DNA of 64,000 nucleotides, taken from JBGSOV01 sp964558715. GTDB taxonomy: Bacteria > Patescibacteriota > Gracilibacteria > CAIRYL01 > GCA-016699755. Location of the stretch: NCBI GenBank assembly GCA_964558715.1, contig CAZLFD010000001.1:24564-88563 (forward strand), in the 5' to 3' direction. Within the stretch, counting starts at the first letter, position 1, and each line of letters starts with the position of its first letter. Both the position numbers and the translations under genes were made by a program. The notes under the pieces are model-generated. The model did not search any database. It was not told the DNA's origin and worked only from the letters and a program-made list of their open reading frames with translations. Positions 25,471-34,890 of the stretch are shown here, piece after piece.

Positions 25471-25502
25471 AAAAAAACATCCCGGAACATTTCTGCTCCG
25501 AG
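25471..25502 (-). terminator. Intrinsic terminator inside the rpmH leader, with a competing arm
   Basis: Minus-strand stem CTCGGAGCA / TGTTCCGGG (nine pairs, two of them G-U) closed by a GAAA tetraloop, then ATG and seven T (25471-25477). A second copy of CGGAGCA (25461-25467) lies just past the T-run and could pair with the same TGTTCCG arm, which would break the terminator. It lies between the distal promoter (25596-25625) and rpmH. Confidence 0.6.
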
Positions 25503-25511
25503 GCTTCTTTG

Positions 25512-25588
25512 GCTAGGTGCATACTTCGGTCAAACGAGCGAATGCGTATGGTAAGGTCTAGCTCGCTAGGTATGCACATCGGTCAAAC
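25512..25588. repeat. Pair of 24-bp direct repeats with an inverted core, upstream of rpmH
   Basis: Copies at 25512-25535 and 25565-25588, 53 bp apart. Both start GCTAGGT and end TCGGTCAAAC. Between them one reads GCATACT and the other ATGCACA, and the 8-mers GTGCATAC and GTATGCAC on the minus strand are reverse complements of each other. They lie just downstream of the distal promoter and could be a protein-binding site. Confidence 0.5.
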
Positions 25589-25595
25589 CACATAT

Positions 25596-25661
25596 ATGAT
25601 AAATGAATCGATGGGTAGTTGTCAAATGTAATTGACACGCTTCTCGTGAACGGCTTATTAA
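25596..25661. promoter_or_regulatory. Divergent promoter pair sharing a TGTCAA-N6-TTGACA palindrome
   Basis: The palindrome at 25620-25637 supplies the -35 of both promoters. Minus strand: TTGACA (25620-25625), 18 bp, TATCAT (25596-25601), toward rpmH-rnpA. Plus strand: TTGACA (25632-25637), 18 bp, TATTAA (25656-25661), toward the 3' end of the SemiSWEET gene, so it would make an antisense RNA. Shared -35 boxes mean one bound factor could control both. Confidence 0.55.
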
Positions 25662-25690
25662 TGGGGATTTTTTCGAGATTGGAGACGATG

Positions 25691-25942
25691 TCATCTATAC
25701 CTGAGCTTCAGGACCAGCAGTGAAAGGGTGAACAATGCTTCGATCGTTCCGAAGATCATGATCGGCAAGCTGTTAATGGCGGTTGCATAGAAAACCATGA
25801 TCAACAGACCAATAAGCAAAGTGGAGGTCCATAAAAGCGAAATGTCCTGTGTCGATTTTGTCCGCCACGATTTCAAAATCTGCGGTAAGAGTGAGATAGC
25901 AATGAGTGCACCGCCGACATGACCGATGATCTCGACGTTCAT
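25691..25942 (-). CDS. SemiSWEET-type small sugar transporter (PQ-loop)
   Basis: The start ATG at 25942 overlaps the purB stop as ATGA, giving 83 residues; a longer frame from 25960 is less likely. Three transmembrane helices are visible, and the PQ-loop motif is in ISLLPQILKSWRTKSTQDIS. SemiSWEETs dimerise to pass sugars across the membrane by facilitated diffusion. The sugar is unknown. Last gene of a long minus-strand run. Confidence 0.85.
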   Translation of the reverse strand: MNVEIIGHVGGALIAISLLPQILKSWRTKSTQDISLLWTSTLLIGLLIMVFYATAINSLPIMIFGTIEALFTLSLLVLKLRYR

Positions 25943-27306
25943 TTTGAAAAGAAACAGCAATAGCGGTCTACGATTTCTGCAGACAAGCCCACATACACTG
26001 CCGGTGTCAGTTCCAAGAGTCGTCTCCGGCTTGTCTCGGTTATGGTGAGGTCTTGCACAAAGGCCCGAAAATCATCGAGCAACACCTGCTTGCCGCGGGT
26101 GAGCGCTTTCAACTTTTCGTACGGCTTCTCGACACCCTCAGCGCGGAGTATCGATTGTACCGCTTCAGCAAGGATTTCCGGATTTTTCTCTAAATCTGCC
26201 GCCATTGCTTCAGGAGCGATTTCTAACTTGCTAATCCCCTTTTGCAAACTGCCAAGCGCCAGAAAGAGATGACCGAATGCGACGCCAAGGTTACGGAGGA
26301 CAGTGGAATCTGTTAAATCACGTTGCCAGCGAGAGATGGGGAGCTTCTCGGCAAAATGACCAAATAGTGCATTAGCGAGACCAAAGTTGCCTTCCGCATT
26401 TTCGAAGTCGATGGGGTTCACTTTGTGCGGCATCGCACTGCTGCCGACTTCGCCGGCTTTTGTCTTTTGGCGGAAAAACCCGATTGAGATATAGCTCCAC
26501 ACGTCGCGCGCAAAATCAATGCCGATCGTGTTGATGCGAGATAGAGTATGCGAGAGTTCAGCGATAAAATCGTGCGGCTCTATTTGCGCCACCACTGGGT
26601 TCCAGGTAAGCCCGAATGATTCGACGAATTCCTGTGAAATACTCAGCCAATCAGCATCTGGCAAGGCAATAACATGGGCGTTAAAGTTACCAGATGCACC
26701 GGCGAATTTACCGAGAAACTGTTGCGCCTCTAAAAACTCGCATTGGCGACGGATACGTGCAGCGAAGATAAGGATTTCTTTTCCCATTGTCGTCGGGCTG
26801 GCGGGCTGGCCGTGCGTGCGTGCCAGCATAGGAATTGCCTTCCACTCGCTAGCGAGCGCGAATAGAACACATTCGAGCTGTTTGACTGCTGGCAATATAA
26901 TCTGCTCCACAGAATCTTTCAGCATAAGCGCGTAAGCGAGATTGTTGACATCTTCACTTGTGAGCCCGAAGTGGATCCATTCGGAAATATCCGCGAGAGA
27001 AGATTTGGCGATTTTCTCTTTTAAAAAATATTCGACCGCTTTTACATCATGGTTAGTAACCACTTCGATTTCTCGGATTTTGTTGGCATCGTCGGCAGAA
27101 AAATCTTTTGCGATGATTTCGATCTCTTCGATTTCGCTCGCGGCAAGATTGCGGCAAGGTACGTCGGCACGCTGTGCGAGGGTTATCAGCCATTTGATTT
27201 CGACGAGGCAACGATATTTATTGAGGGCTTCTTCACTAAAATACGGTTTTAATGCCGCGATTTTATTTGCGTAACGGCCATCAAGCGGAGAAAGGGCATT
27301 TTCCAT
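25939..27306 (-). CDS. purB: Adenylosuccinate lyase
   Basis: Acts in purine synthesis, releasing fumarate from SAICAR and adenylosuccinate. Start chosen at the ATG at 27306 (MENALSPLDGRYANKIAALK), matching the E. coli-type long PurB family; 455 residues. The signature SSAMPHKVNPIDFENAEGN, with the mobile catalytic serine loop, and the histidine region TRTHGQPASPTTMGKE-like (ARTHGQPASPTTMG) are present. Other purine genes are not in the window. Confidence 0.94.
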   Translation of the reverse strand: MENALSPLDGRYANKIAALKPYFSEEALNKYRCLVEIKWLITLAQRADVPCRNLAASEIEEIEIIAKDFSADDANKIREIEVVTNHDVKAVEYFLKEKIAKSSLADISEWIHFGLTSEDVNNLAYALMLKDSVEQIILPAVKQLECVLFALASEWKAIPMLARTHGQPASPTTMGKEILIFAARIRRQCEFLEAQQFLGKFAGASGNFNAHVIALPDADWLSISQEFVESFGLTWNPVVAQIEPHDFIAELSHTLSRINTIGIDFARDVWSYISIGFFRQKTKAGEVGSSAMPHKVNPIDFENAEGNFGLANALFGHFAEKLPISRWQRDLTDSTVLRNLGVAFGHLFLALGSLQKGISKLEIAPEAMAADLEKNPEILAEAVQSILRAEGVEKPYEKLKALTRGKQVLLDDFRAFVQDLTITETSRRRLLELTPAVYVGLSAEIVDRYCCFFSK

Positions 27307-27364
27307 AAACGGGAGCAATGTGCCCCGATTATGCCGGAAAAGTCACAAGAGCGAAAGTGGCGGA

Positions 27365-28813
27365 TCAGTATGTTTGCGCGAATTGCGCAAGGGTGCGCAC
27401 TGTACGCCCGGTCGCAAGGCCGACTTTCTCGTCGAAGGTGACCGAAGCGATATCGAGGTGGACCCAAGGCGTTTTCTCGGTAACAAAGTTCTGGAGGAAG
27501 AGGGCGCCTTCAATCGTGCCTGGCTTAAGGCCACTGCTGCAATTGACGATATCTGCCGTCTTCGATTTAAGCATTTCGTTGTAGCGCTGATGCAACGGAA
27601 GTTGCCACATCGGCTCATCAACGGTTTCGGCATTGCGCTTTAAAGAATTAAACAAACGCTGGTTATTGGTAAGCCCCGCGACAAAATCGTTTCCAACTGC
27701 GTACGCGCATGCACCGGTGAGTGTAGCCGCATCGATCATGGCACGCGGCTGATATTTTTCTTCGGCATATGCCAGCGCATCTGCGAGAATCAAGCGCCCT
27801 TCGGCATCGGTATTATGCACTTCGACGGTAACGCCATTGTACATCCGCAGAATATCGTCTGGAAAATAGGCATCGCGACTGACCATGTTTTCGACAGAGG
27901 GAACCAAAGCGATAATATTTTTTGGTGCACCCGATTTCGCAGCGATATAAAAGGCTCCGAGCATAGTCGCGGCTCCCCCGAGGTCTTGCTTCATCCATCG
28001 CATGTGCCCACCGGTTTTGATGTTGTTTCCCCCGGTGTCAAAGGTAACGCCTTTTCCCACAAGAGCAAGTGGTGCTTCGTTCTTTTTACCACCATTGTAT
28101 TCAAGGATGATCAAGCGCGGTTCATATTTACTGCCCCGCCCCACACCGAGAATGCCGCCCATCCCCAGTTTTTCGAGATCTTTTTTAAGGAACGTTTTGA
28201 CAGAAACACCCTTGATCTCTTTCGCGATTTCTTCGGCCTTCCGCATGACATATTCAGGAGTCGCGTCACTTGGTGGCGTATTGATGATATCTTTCGCCAA
28301 CGCAACACCGCCACTGATATTTTGGAGGAGGTCGATATCACGTTTACTGCCATCGGCGATTACTTTTAGCTCGCTCAGCCGATTTGCTTTTGTATCTTCA
28401 TCAGATTTCTTGCCCTTGTATTCCAAAAATTCGTAAGACCCCAAAGTAATACCTTCTTCGAAGGCGGCAAAACGGTCTTTTTCGAGGCTGCCGGGAGCAA
28501 TGATCAGCGAAGTGATCTTGTGTGAATTGGCGATGCCAAATACTTTTTCACCAGCTTCGCGAGCTTCGCGTGTAGTGACCTTAGCGTTTTTATCGAGAAT
28601 GTAGAGAAAAACGACCGCATCGCCAGAATAAACAGGAACAATGCCTGATTTTGCCACCGGATGATTGGTGATCACCGAACGCACGGCGCGTTTTTGAGCA
28701 CGACTGAGGCCACGAAAAATCTTGCGACGTTGGGCGCTTACGTCATCTGCAAAAATCGGAGTTAGCAGTGGGGTCTTCGTATCGGGTTTTTTGAGATAGG
28801 AAATTGCAAGCAT
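27365..28813 (-). CDS. pepA: Leucyl aminopeptidase (M17 family)
   Basis: Dimetal cytoplasmic exopeptidase, 482 residues. The N-terminal domain is followed by the metal and catalytic region: GKGVTFDTGGNNIKTGGHMR with lysine and aspartate ligands, MKQDLGGAATMLG, and the family signature NTDAEGRLILADAL. The C-terminal DIASVTFDEKVGLATGRTVR is typical. Separated by 143 bp from trmH upstream and 58 bp from purB downstream, so it probably belongs to the same minus-strand run. Confidence 0.93.
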   Translation of the reverse strand: MLAISYLKKPDTKTPLLTPIFADDVSAQRRKIFRGLSRAQKRAVRSVITNHPVAKSGIVPVYSGDAVVFLYILDKNAKVTTREAREAGEKVFGIANSHKITSLIIAPGSLEKDRFAAFEEGITLGSYEFLEYKGKKSDEDTKANRLSELKVIADGSKRDIDLLQNISGGVALAKDIINTPPSDATPEYVMRKAEEIAKEIKGVSVKTFLKKDLEKLGMGGILGVGRGSKYEPRLIILEYNGGKKNEAPLALVGKGVTFDTGGNNIKTGGHMRWMKQDLGGAATMLGAFYIAAKSGAPKNIIALVPSVENMVSRDAYFPDDILRMYNGVTVEVHNTDAEGRLILADALAYAEEKYQPRAMIDAATLTGACAYAVGNDFVAGLTNNQRLFNSLKRNAETVDEPMWQLPLHQRYNEMLKSKTADIVNCSSGLKPGTIEGALFLQNFVTEKTPWVHLDIASVTFDEKVGLATGRTVRTLAQFAQTY

Positions 28814-28956
28814 AATTTAAGATAAGAAAAAGAGCATTTGCAATTCTGGCAGATTAAATCGAGGAAAAAAAGGGTTTTTTATCAGAAAAACAAGTCAGAG
28901 AGCGAAGAATCCCTGCACTTTCGGTTACATTTAGGGGGCGACGCCTTGTGCTTGCT

Positions 28957-29421
28957 CTAGAACCTACCCGCCTGCCGTACACATTCATACATCGCGATTC
29001 CCGCTGCCACAGAAACATTGAGTGATTCTTTGATGCCGAGCATCGGCAAGGAATAAACGACATCGGCGGCTAGTAACGCTTGCGCCGAAATACCATCGAC
29101 CTCATGCCCCACCACAAATGCAAAATCAGTTTGCGGCAGTTCAGCATCAAAAAGAGATTTGGCGTGTGAAATAGACTCAAGAGCATAAATCTTAAAGCCA
29201 TCAGCCCTGAGTTGCGTAATGGCTTCTATGGCAGAGGCGGAACGGCTCCAGCGTACAGACTTTTCCGCTCCCAAAGAGACTTTAGCGATTCGCAAATCGG
29301 AAGGGTCGGGGGTGTATCCGCTGCAGATGATTTCGTCGAAACCGGCGCCATCAGCACTGCGAAAACATGCTCCCACATTGTGAACGGAACGAATGTTTTC
29401 GAGAATCAGATACTTTTTCAT
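28957..29421 (-). CDS. SpoU/TrmH-family RNA 2'-O-methyltransferase
   Basis: 154 residues, the short form without an extra RNA-binding domain. SPOUT knot motifs are all visible: motif 1 NIRSVHNVGACFRSADGAGF, motif 2 FAFVVGHEVDGIS, motif 3 LPMLGIKESLNVSVAAGIAM. It uses S-adenosylmethionine to methylate ribose in tRNA or rRNA; which site is unknown. Three bases after the preceding unknown gene. Confidence 0.88.
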   Translation of the reverse strand: MKKYLILENIRSVHNVGACFRSADGAGFDEIICSGYTPDPSDLRIAKVSLGAEKSVRWSRSASAIEAITQLRADGFKIYALESISHAKSLFDAELPQTDFAFVVGHEVDGISAQALLAADVVYSLPMLGIKESLNVSVAAGIAMYECVRQAGRF

Positions 29422-29424
29422 GAC

Positions 29425-29973
29425 TTACGCTTCGCCTTTTGGGATAACCGCGTCGAGCGCACCCCACTCAGCGTCACCTTCTGAAGGAACGAGTATGGTG
29501 ACCTCGTCGCCCACATCGGCGCGAAAAAAGGTGACCGATGCCAGTAGTATCTTGTATGACTTTCCGTTGGCAAGCACCTTGTACTGACCGTTTTCGTACG
29601 TGAGCGGGCCAACAACAGAATTACGATCGACCGGGCCGATCTGTTTATAGATGAATTTTCCGTCTTCGGTAATAGTGAGTTTCATCTGGTCGCCCACGAC
29701 GAGTTTAGATTTACTGGCATAGTTGGCAGGAACCGGATAACTGCGCTCGGTAGCATCAACCATGTTCTGGCCATCAAATACGCCCTCGATAATGCGGGAA
29801 TTCTCACTGATTTCTGGAGCGGCAAGTGAGCGAGCACGAGTTTGCACAAAATCAATATCGCCATCGGCAACATCACCTGCCAGGTCAGAAACCAGGCGGC
29901 GAGCAGAGCGGATCTGTTTTTCGGCATTATCAAGCATCTCGCGGATGAGCGCTAATTTATTCGTATCGGACAT
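29425..29973 (-). CDS. Conserved-looking hypothetical protein
   Basis: 182 residues, acidic. An N-terminal helix pair (MSDTNKLALIREMLDNAEKQ onward, ending near AGDVADGDIDF) is followed by a linker and a beta-rich domain with IEGVFDGQNMVDATERSYPV, KLVVGDQMKLTITEDGKFIY and VGDEVTILVP. The layout suggests an oligomerising helix plus an OB-like or GreA-like module. No known family assigned. Nine bases from the PfkB gene and three from the methyltransferase gene, so cotranscribed with both. Confidence 0.7.
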   Translation of the reverse strand: MSDTNKLALIREMLDNAEKQIRSARRLVSDLAGDVADGDIDFVQTRARSLAAPEISENSRIIEGVFDGQNMVDATERSYPVPANYASKSKLVVGDQMKLTITEDGKFIYKQIGPVDRNSVVGPLTYENGQYKVLANGKSYKILLASVTFFRADVGDEVTILVPSEGDAEWGALDAVIPKGEA

Positions 29974-29982
29974 TTGTGTTAG

Positions 29983-30972
29983 TTAAAAAGAGAAAGGTTT
30001 CGTTTCAATCTGGATCTTATCGGCGACTTTTTCAAGAGCTTCACGCGGTTGCAGTCCCGTTTGTGCTCCGTAGTGCGAAACCACAGCAGCAGCATTCATG
30101 GTACCAATTTTCATCGCCTGGGGCAAATCATTTCCCCACAAAGTGGATCCGACGACGCCCGTCATGTAACTGTCGCCTGCACCAAGCGTATCGACCCGAT
30201 GCGAATCTGGGCAGACCTCGCAAAAGTAGAGGTTTTTGCCATCGCAGCCGATCGAACCATTGCGCCCATCACTGACAATAACGCGGCCAGTTGAGCCGGC
30301 CCGATAAAAAGCCTTAAAAATATCATCGAGTTCTTCGGCCTTGGTAAATAAACGCGCTTCTTCGAGATTGACGAGCAAAATATCAACCGCCGGCAACAAG
30401 TGATGATATTCTTCGACACCTTGCACCAGCGATTCGCGCCCGGGATTCCAACTGAGAAACTTTTCTGAATTACGGATAAAATACTCCGAAATCCTGGTAA
30501 ACACTTTTTGTGAACAACCCGAAAGATGCTGCAAGCAGACACCATCAAACTTATCGAGAATCAAGCCTTCGAAATCGTCGAGACAGTCGTTGGCTCCAGG
30601 AGTAAAGAGCACTGTGCGTTCACCGGAATCGGAAGAAAGTACCACCGAAAAGCCACTCTTCTCGCCTTCTGCGACTTGCACGTAGGTAAAATCGACGCCT
30701 TCGCTTTTTAGGTTTTGCTTAATACGTTCGGCAATAAAATCATCACCGATCTTTCCGAGCACCGATGCATTGATGCCAAAGCGCGATAATCCGACAGCGA
30801 CATTTGCGCCGCCGCCGCCAAAAGTTTCGTGGCGTTCTTTAATGCGGACTTTATCGCCCAGGCAAAAACCAATATATTCGCCCTCTGGCTCTGTAAAGAG
30901 TTTTTGGCGAGCAGGCTTGAGGAAGAGATCGCTCGTGAGCGAGCCAAATGTCAGAAAATGTTTTGTGTCCAT
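29983..30972 (-). CDS. PfkB-family sugar (ribokinase-like) kinase
   Basis: 329 residues. N-terminal sugar-binding GGGGANVAVGLSRFG, central NPGRESLVQG and LLVNLEEARLF, and the C-terminal PfkB signature DTLGAGDSYMTG with the catalytic aspartate. It phosphorylates a sugar or nucleoside with ATP. The substrate cannot be told from sequence. Three bases from the MFS gene, which may import the substrate. Confidence 0.9.
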   Translation of the reverse strand: MDTKHFLTFGSLTSDLFLKPARQKLFTEPEGEYIGFCLGDKVRIKERHETFGGGGANVAVGLSRFGINASVLGKIGDDFIAERIKQNLKSEGVDFTYVQVAEGEKSGFSVVLSSDSGERTVLFTPGANDCLDDFEGLILDKFDGVCLQHLSGCSQKVFTRISEYFIRNSEKFLSWNPGRESLVQGVEEYHHLLPAVDILLVNLEEARLFTKAEELDDIFKAFYRAGSTGRVIVSDGRNGSIGCDGKNLYFCEVCPDSHRVDTLGAGDSYMTGVVGSTLWGNDLPQAMKIGTMNAAAVVSHYGAQTGLQPREALEKVADKIQIETKPFSF

Positions 30973-30975
30973 GTG

Positions 30976-32307
30976 TCAGGCGGAATGTTGGATAGGTGCG
31001 ACTTGCGGATGCAAAGGGTGAATAAAAAAGGGATGTTTGGTCGGAGCCGGTCGTTCGCGGAAGCGCCACTTGATAGCCACTGCTGTTATTGCAAAGACGA
31101 TGGCAAGGGCAGCAAGAATCAGAAACGCAACGCGAATACCAAAATACTCTGAAATCACACCGAGTGCAAGGGCACCGAGCAAAACTCCTAACCATTGGAA
31201 CACGATCTGCAATGCCGCTACGCGCGGCGCTTTGGCATGGGGTGTATGCGCGGCGATAATCCCCAGGTTCGCCGGGTGGATGATGGCGAGCGAGAGTGAA
31301 ATACACACCGAGAGCAGAGCTACCATGAGCGGCGCATCGACCTGCGAAAGCATAAAAAACGGAATTACGGAAAAGAGAAGTCCGCCAATAATAAAGACCA
31401 TCCGGTCGGTACGGTCTTCAAAAATCGAGATCATGCCCGAAAAAAGCAGAGGAATCTGCATCGTTGCCATCAGCAAGCCGACGCGCGCCGGCGACAGTTC
31501 AAGTTGAAAAGCAAGCAAAGGCAGAAAGAGGAGCAAAGCGTTACGGATCAATTGCAGAAAACAGATCAGTATCAGTGAAAATTTAAGTGGCGCCGCCAAC
31601 GACCAAAACAACTGAAAGAGTCCTTTTTCTTCTTGCAGGATGATGTCGGGGCGCAGCACCGACCACGAGAATGGAGTCTGGTTCGTTTTCTTTCTTTGGT
31701 GGATCAGAAATCCGGATGCGGTAATGCAGCAGATTCCAATCAAAAAAGCGATGGGAACGATATCGACAAAAGCGACGCCAGCAAAACCGGCAAGCCCCAT
31801 AAGCACAAAACCAGAAAGAGCCGCAGAAGACATCCAGGCTGCATTGCGAAAAGAAAAGTTGGCACCAAAAATGGTGGAGGCATTTTCTTGATTACTTGAA
31901 GTCATCAGTGCTTCACGCGTCGAAACATCGCGGCCGGCATTGCCGATTCCTTGGATGATCGCGCCCAAAAATAATACTAACGGGCTCATCATCAGTCCTC
32001 CAATCAAATAGAGCACCAAAGCGACAACAGTAAAAATGCGGGCAAAGAGCGAGATGCCTACACCGCCATGGCGTGAAATAATCTCAGACATCGGCCCCAA
32101 CGAGAGCAGTGCGACAAGCCCGCGCAGAGCGAATACAAGACCGACAAGCAGTACATTCTGAAAAATATCATTAACAAACACCGAAAAGAAGGGATCGATA
32201 AATCCCCACGCCAAAAAATCCAACGAAAAAGCGGCGATCACGAGCTTTACTTCAGGCGAAAAACCCGACTCGCGCGCCGGTGCTGTCTGTGCGGCAGGGG
32301 CTTTCAT
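30976..32307 (-). CDS. Major facilitator superfamily transporter
   Basis: 443 residues with about 12 hydrophobic segments and cytoplasmic tails rich in Pro/His at the C-terminus. Between helices 2 and 3 the loop GPMSEIISRHGG is in the usual MFS position. The start overlaps the stop of the upstream surface-protein gene by four bases (ATGA), so they are translationally coupled. Substrate unknown; the downstream sugar kinase hints at a carbohydrate. Confidence 0.85.
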   Translation of the reverse strand: MKAPAAQTAPARESGFSPEVKLVIAAFSLDFLAWGFIDPFFSVFVNDIFQNVLLVGLVFALRGLVALLSLGPMSEIISRHGGVGISLFARIFTVVALVLYLIGGLMMSPLVLFLGAIIQGIGNAGRDVSTREALMTSSNQENASTIFGANFSFRNAAWMSSAALSGFVLMGLAGFAGVAFVDIVPIAFLIGICCITASGFLIHQRKKTNQTPFSWSVLRPDIILQEEKGLFQLFWSLAAPLKFSLILICFLQLIRNALLLFLPLLAFQLELSPARVGLLMATMQIPLLFSGMISIFEDRTDRMVFIIGGLLFSVIPFFMLSQVDAPLMVALLSVCISLSLAIIHPANLGIIAAHTPHAKAPRVAALQIVFQWLGVLLGALALGVISEYFGIRVAFLILAALAIVFAITAVAIKWRFRERPAPTKHPFFIHPLHPQVAPIQHSA

Positions 32308-34793
32308 GCGAGGGCGTAGCGGATCGCCCGATGGAAAAAGAACATCGAAGCAGCAAAGGAAACCGAGAGGAAGAAGAGGAAAAAAGCTTCGATCCCGCTA
32401 TCGGGAGTACCACTGACACTATCGAAATTTCCGTAGATCGGCGGATATTCCGCAGCGCTATGGATTCCGGAAAACTGCGGTGTTTTGCGCACTTCGGTAT
32501 ATTCTTCACCGGTCGGCACACCGTATTGGTCGAGCGGAACAACCGTAAAATAGTACGGAATATTGTTGATCAGATCTGGGATAATCGCGCTTCTCTGACG
32601 ACCAGAAACACTAAAACGTTCCGAATAGACTCCGGATGAGATGCCGAACTGAATATCAAAATACGAAGCCGGTTGTGTGGGCGCATCCCACTGTAGCTCG
32701 ACGGAGCCATCGCGCGGAATCGCAACCACACTTTTTGCTTCTAAGGGAGCAATAAAAGGAGTCGGGGTTGGTGTAAAGATGGTAGGAGTCGCAAGCGGGG
32801 TCTGCTCAATCGGCGTGGCCGAAACTGGAAGTGAACGTGCACTTTCGATATTTCCCTGACCAACCGCCGATACGGTGAAATAATAGAGTTGGCCGTTTTG
32901 TAGGCCAGAGATAATAGCGCTATTAGCAGGAGCCACGACTTCGGCTGCAACCGTATCGACAATAAGTTGATTGGTTCCAGAGTAAACGCGATAGGCAGTG
33001 ATTCCCTGCCCTGGCGGTGGCAACCACGAAAGTGTAACGGTGTTCGTTCCGGCTGTTGCTGTCACGTTACTTGGTGCAGCCAATATCGAGTCTGCCTTTA
33101 CGACGAGCGAAGCTTGCGCCGGGTGCTGAGTCATGTTCTCGAGTTCATCGAGCAGTTCAACATTCAAAATATATTCACCAGGTGTCTCTGGCGCCTTGAC
33201 CGACATACTGTATTTATTCGGCTCGTCACGTGAAGGAAAAAGCTCCGTTGCCTCACCGGCAGAGCCAAAGCGGATAGTGACGGATTTTAGGTTTGGCTCA
33301 GCAAAGGCAGTAACTCGTACGGTAGCGCCTTTTTCCACCTCACCCTCAGGGTAGATCGAGACATCTGCCGGATCTGGTGGCGTGGCATCGACTTCAAATG
33401 TCACCGTTTGCGACACCGCTTGATCTCCCTCTACCTCTTGCACATATATCGAATGGCTGCCGTCCGAAATATTCTTAAGTTGATAATCGAAATCCCCTTT
33501 TCCATTGATTGGCACGATGACCGGTTGTTCATTGCCATCTTGAATGACGACGTCATCCAGATAGAGATTGATGTCAGAATTTGGCGACCCGCTCCCAAAA
33601 ATAGTGATCGAGCTGTCTCCTAGTTTTGAACCAGTTGCGGGAATTTTGATTTCGAGATCGGCGTTTGAAGGTGTAGAGGTCGGCGGAGGAGTCGTCTCGA
33701 TTGGTTCTCCACACCCCTCGCCCACACACTCTTCGACTACCTTTACGGTCGCCTCGCCTTTAATATTGGGGGAAACAGCAGTGCCATCGAAATCAAACAC
33801 GGTGATCGTATGGGTACCGGTTTCACTGAATGTTAATCCTTTAGTAAAGACTTTTTTCCCTTCATCAAAATCACTGAACTGATAGGTGCCGCCATTGGGC
33901 AAGGTGGCGAGATCATCGGTCGCCTGGATGATGATGGTGCGATTATAATCGCGTACCGTTTTATCGTTTTTATCAGCAGCTGTGATCGTGATATCCGTCG
34001 GTACGCCAAATTGCGCCTCGTCCGCGATCTCGATATTAAAATGATCGATCTTGTCGTAGGTGTTGTCGCCGGCATCATCTCCTGGAAAAAACGAATTTGC
34101 CTGATAAATATTCAGATTGCCACCAGCAAATGGCGGCCCGTTCTGCTTGAAAAAAACCACCTTTGCGCGGGCGTCAAGCGTGACGCCAGTGTTTTTATCG
34201 TAGGCACTCAGTGTCGAAACCCCGTCACTCTGCGAACGGACTTCGAAAACGACTTCACCATTTTGATTTGTAAAGCCACTCCCGATCGCCTCGACTTTGT
34301 CTTCTGTACGCGATGAAATGAGGGTAATGAGGTGATTAGGAATCTCGTTGCCATGACGATCGACGAGGCGTGCGCGAACTTGTGCTGCCTCGCGGCCGTT
34401 TGCTGCTGCTGCATCACGAATGGCGGTGAGCGAAGAATGTACCGGCGAAGTAGCATCCGGGTACACAGTAAAAGCCGCTTCTGGAGCAGCTTTCCAAGAT
34501 TTATCTTGCGGGTATGCACGCACACTGTAGTCACCCGCCCGGGTTGTGTGAAATCCATCAAAATCCGTCGTCGCGATACCATGTTCGTCAGCTGTTTCAG
34601 AGATTTCGATGATTCCTTGCGGTTTTTGCACGCGAAAAACAACGGTTTCACCGGGGCTTCCTGCGGTTGTTGTGAGCCCTGCCGAGTAACCGGCGATCGT
34701 ATCGGTCGCGTCGACCAAGGCGGCTACAGCCGCTTGTGCAAAGCCGAACGAACCGACAAGGGCAAATGCCCAAGTAAAAACCAAAGATTTCAC
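32304..34793 (-). CDS. Secreted Ig-like/fibronectin type III surface protein with C-terminal membrane anchor
   Basis: 829 residues. Residues 1-25 are a signal peptide. The N-terminal half holds bacterial Ig-like (Big-1-type) domains with AAAANGREAAQVRARLVDRHGN, the typical invasin-like pattern. A Thr/Pro linker (ETTPPPTSTPSN) leads to further beta sandwiches. Two FN3 modules follow (SNVTATAGTNTVTLSWLPPP and SVELQWDAPTQPASYFDIQF), separated by a PTPTP linker. A hydrophobic helix near the C-terminus (FFLFFLSVSFAASMFFFHRA) anchors it. Probably a cell-surface adhesin or scaffold. First gene of the operon with the MFS transporter. Confidence 0.85.
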   Translation of the reverse strand: MKSLVFTWAFALVGSFGFAQAAVAALVDATDTIAGYSAGLTTTAGSPGETVVFRVQKPQGIIEISETADEHGIATTDFDGFHTTRAGDYSVRAYPQDKSWKAAPEAAFTVYPDATSPVHSSLTAIRDAAAANGREAAQVRARLVDRHGNEIPNHLITLISSRTEDKVEAIGSGFTNQNGEVVFEVRSQSDGVSTLSAYDKNTGVTLDARAKVVFFKQNGPPFAGGNLNIYQANSFFPGDDAGDNTYDKIDHFNIEIADEAQFGVPTDITITAADKNDKTVRDYNRTIIIQATDDLATLPNGGTYQFSDFDEGKKVFTKGLTFSETGTHTITVFDFDGTAVSPNIKGEATVKVVEECVGEGCGEPIETTPPPTSTPSNADLEIKIPATGSKLGDSSITIFGSGSPNSDINLYLDDVVIQDGNEQPVIVPINGKGDFDYQLKNISDGSHSIYVQEVEGDQAVSQTVTFEVDATPPDPADVSIYPEGEVEKGATVRVTAFAEPNLKSVTIRFGSAGEATELFPSRDEPNKYSMSVKAPETPGEYILNVELLDELENMTQHPAQASLVVKADSILAAPSNVTATAGTNTVTLSWLPPPGQGITAYRVYSGTNQLIVDTVAAEVVAPANSAIISGLQNGQLYYFTVSAVGQGNIESARSLPVSATPIEQTPLATPTIFTPTPTPFIAPLEAKSVVAIPRDGSVELQWDAPTQPASYFDIQFGISSGVYSERFSVSGRQRSAIIPDLINNIPYYFTVVPLDQYGVPTGEEYTEVRKTPQFSGIHSAAEYPPIYGNFDSVSGTPDSGIEAFFLFFLSVSFAASMFFFHRAIRYALA

Positions 34794-34890
34794 TGTTTTT
34801 TTGATGTCTGTTGGTATTATATTATCAATTTATTATCTCAAAAAAGACTCCGAAAATCAATAGTCTTCAAGCTGTTTTTTTCGGGGTTAC

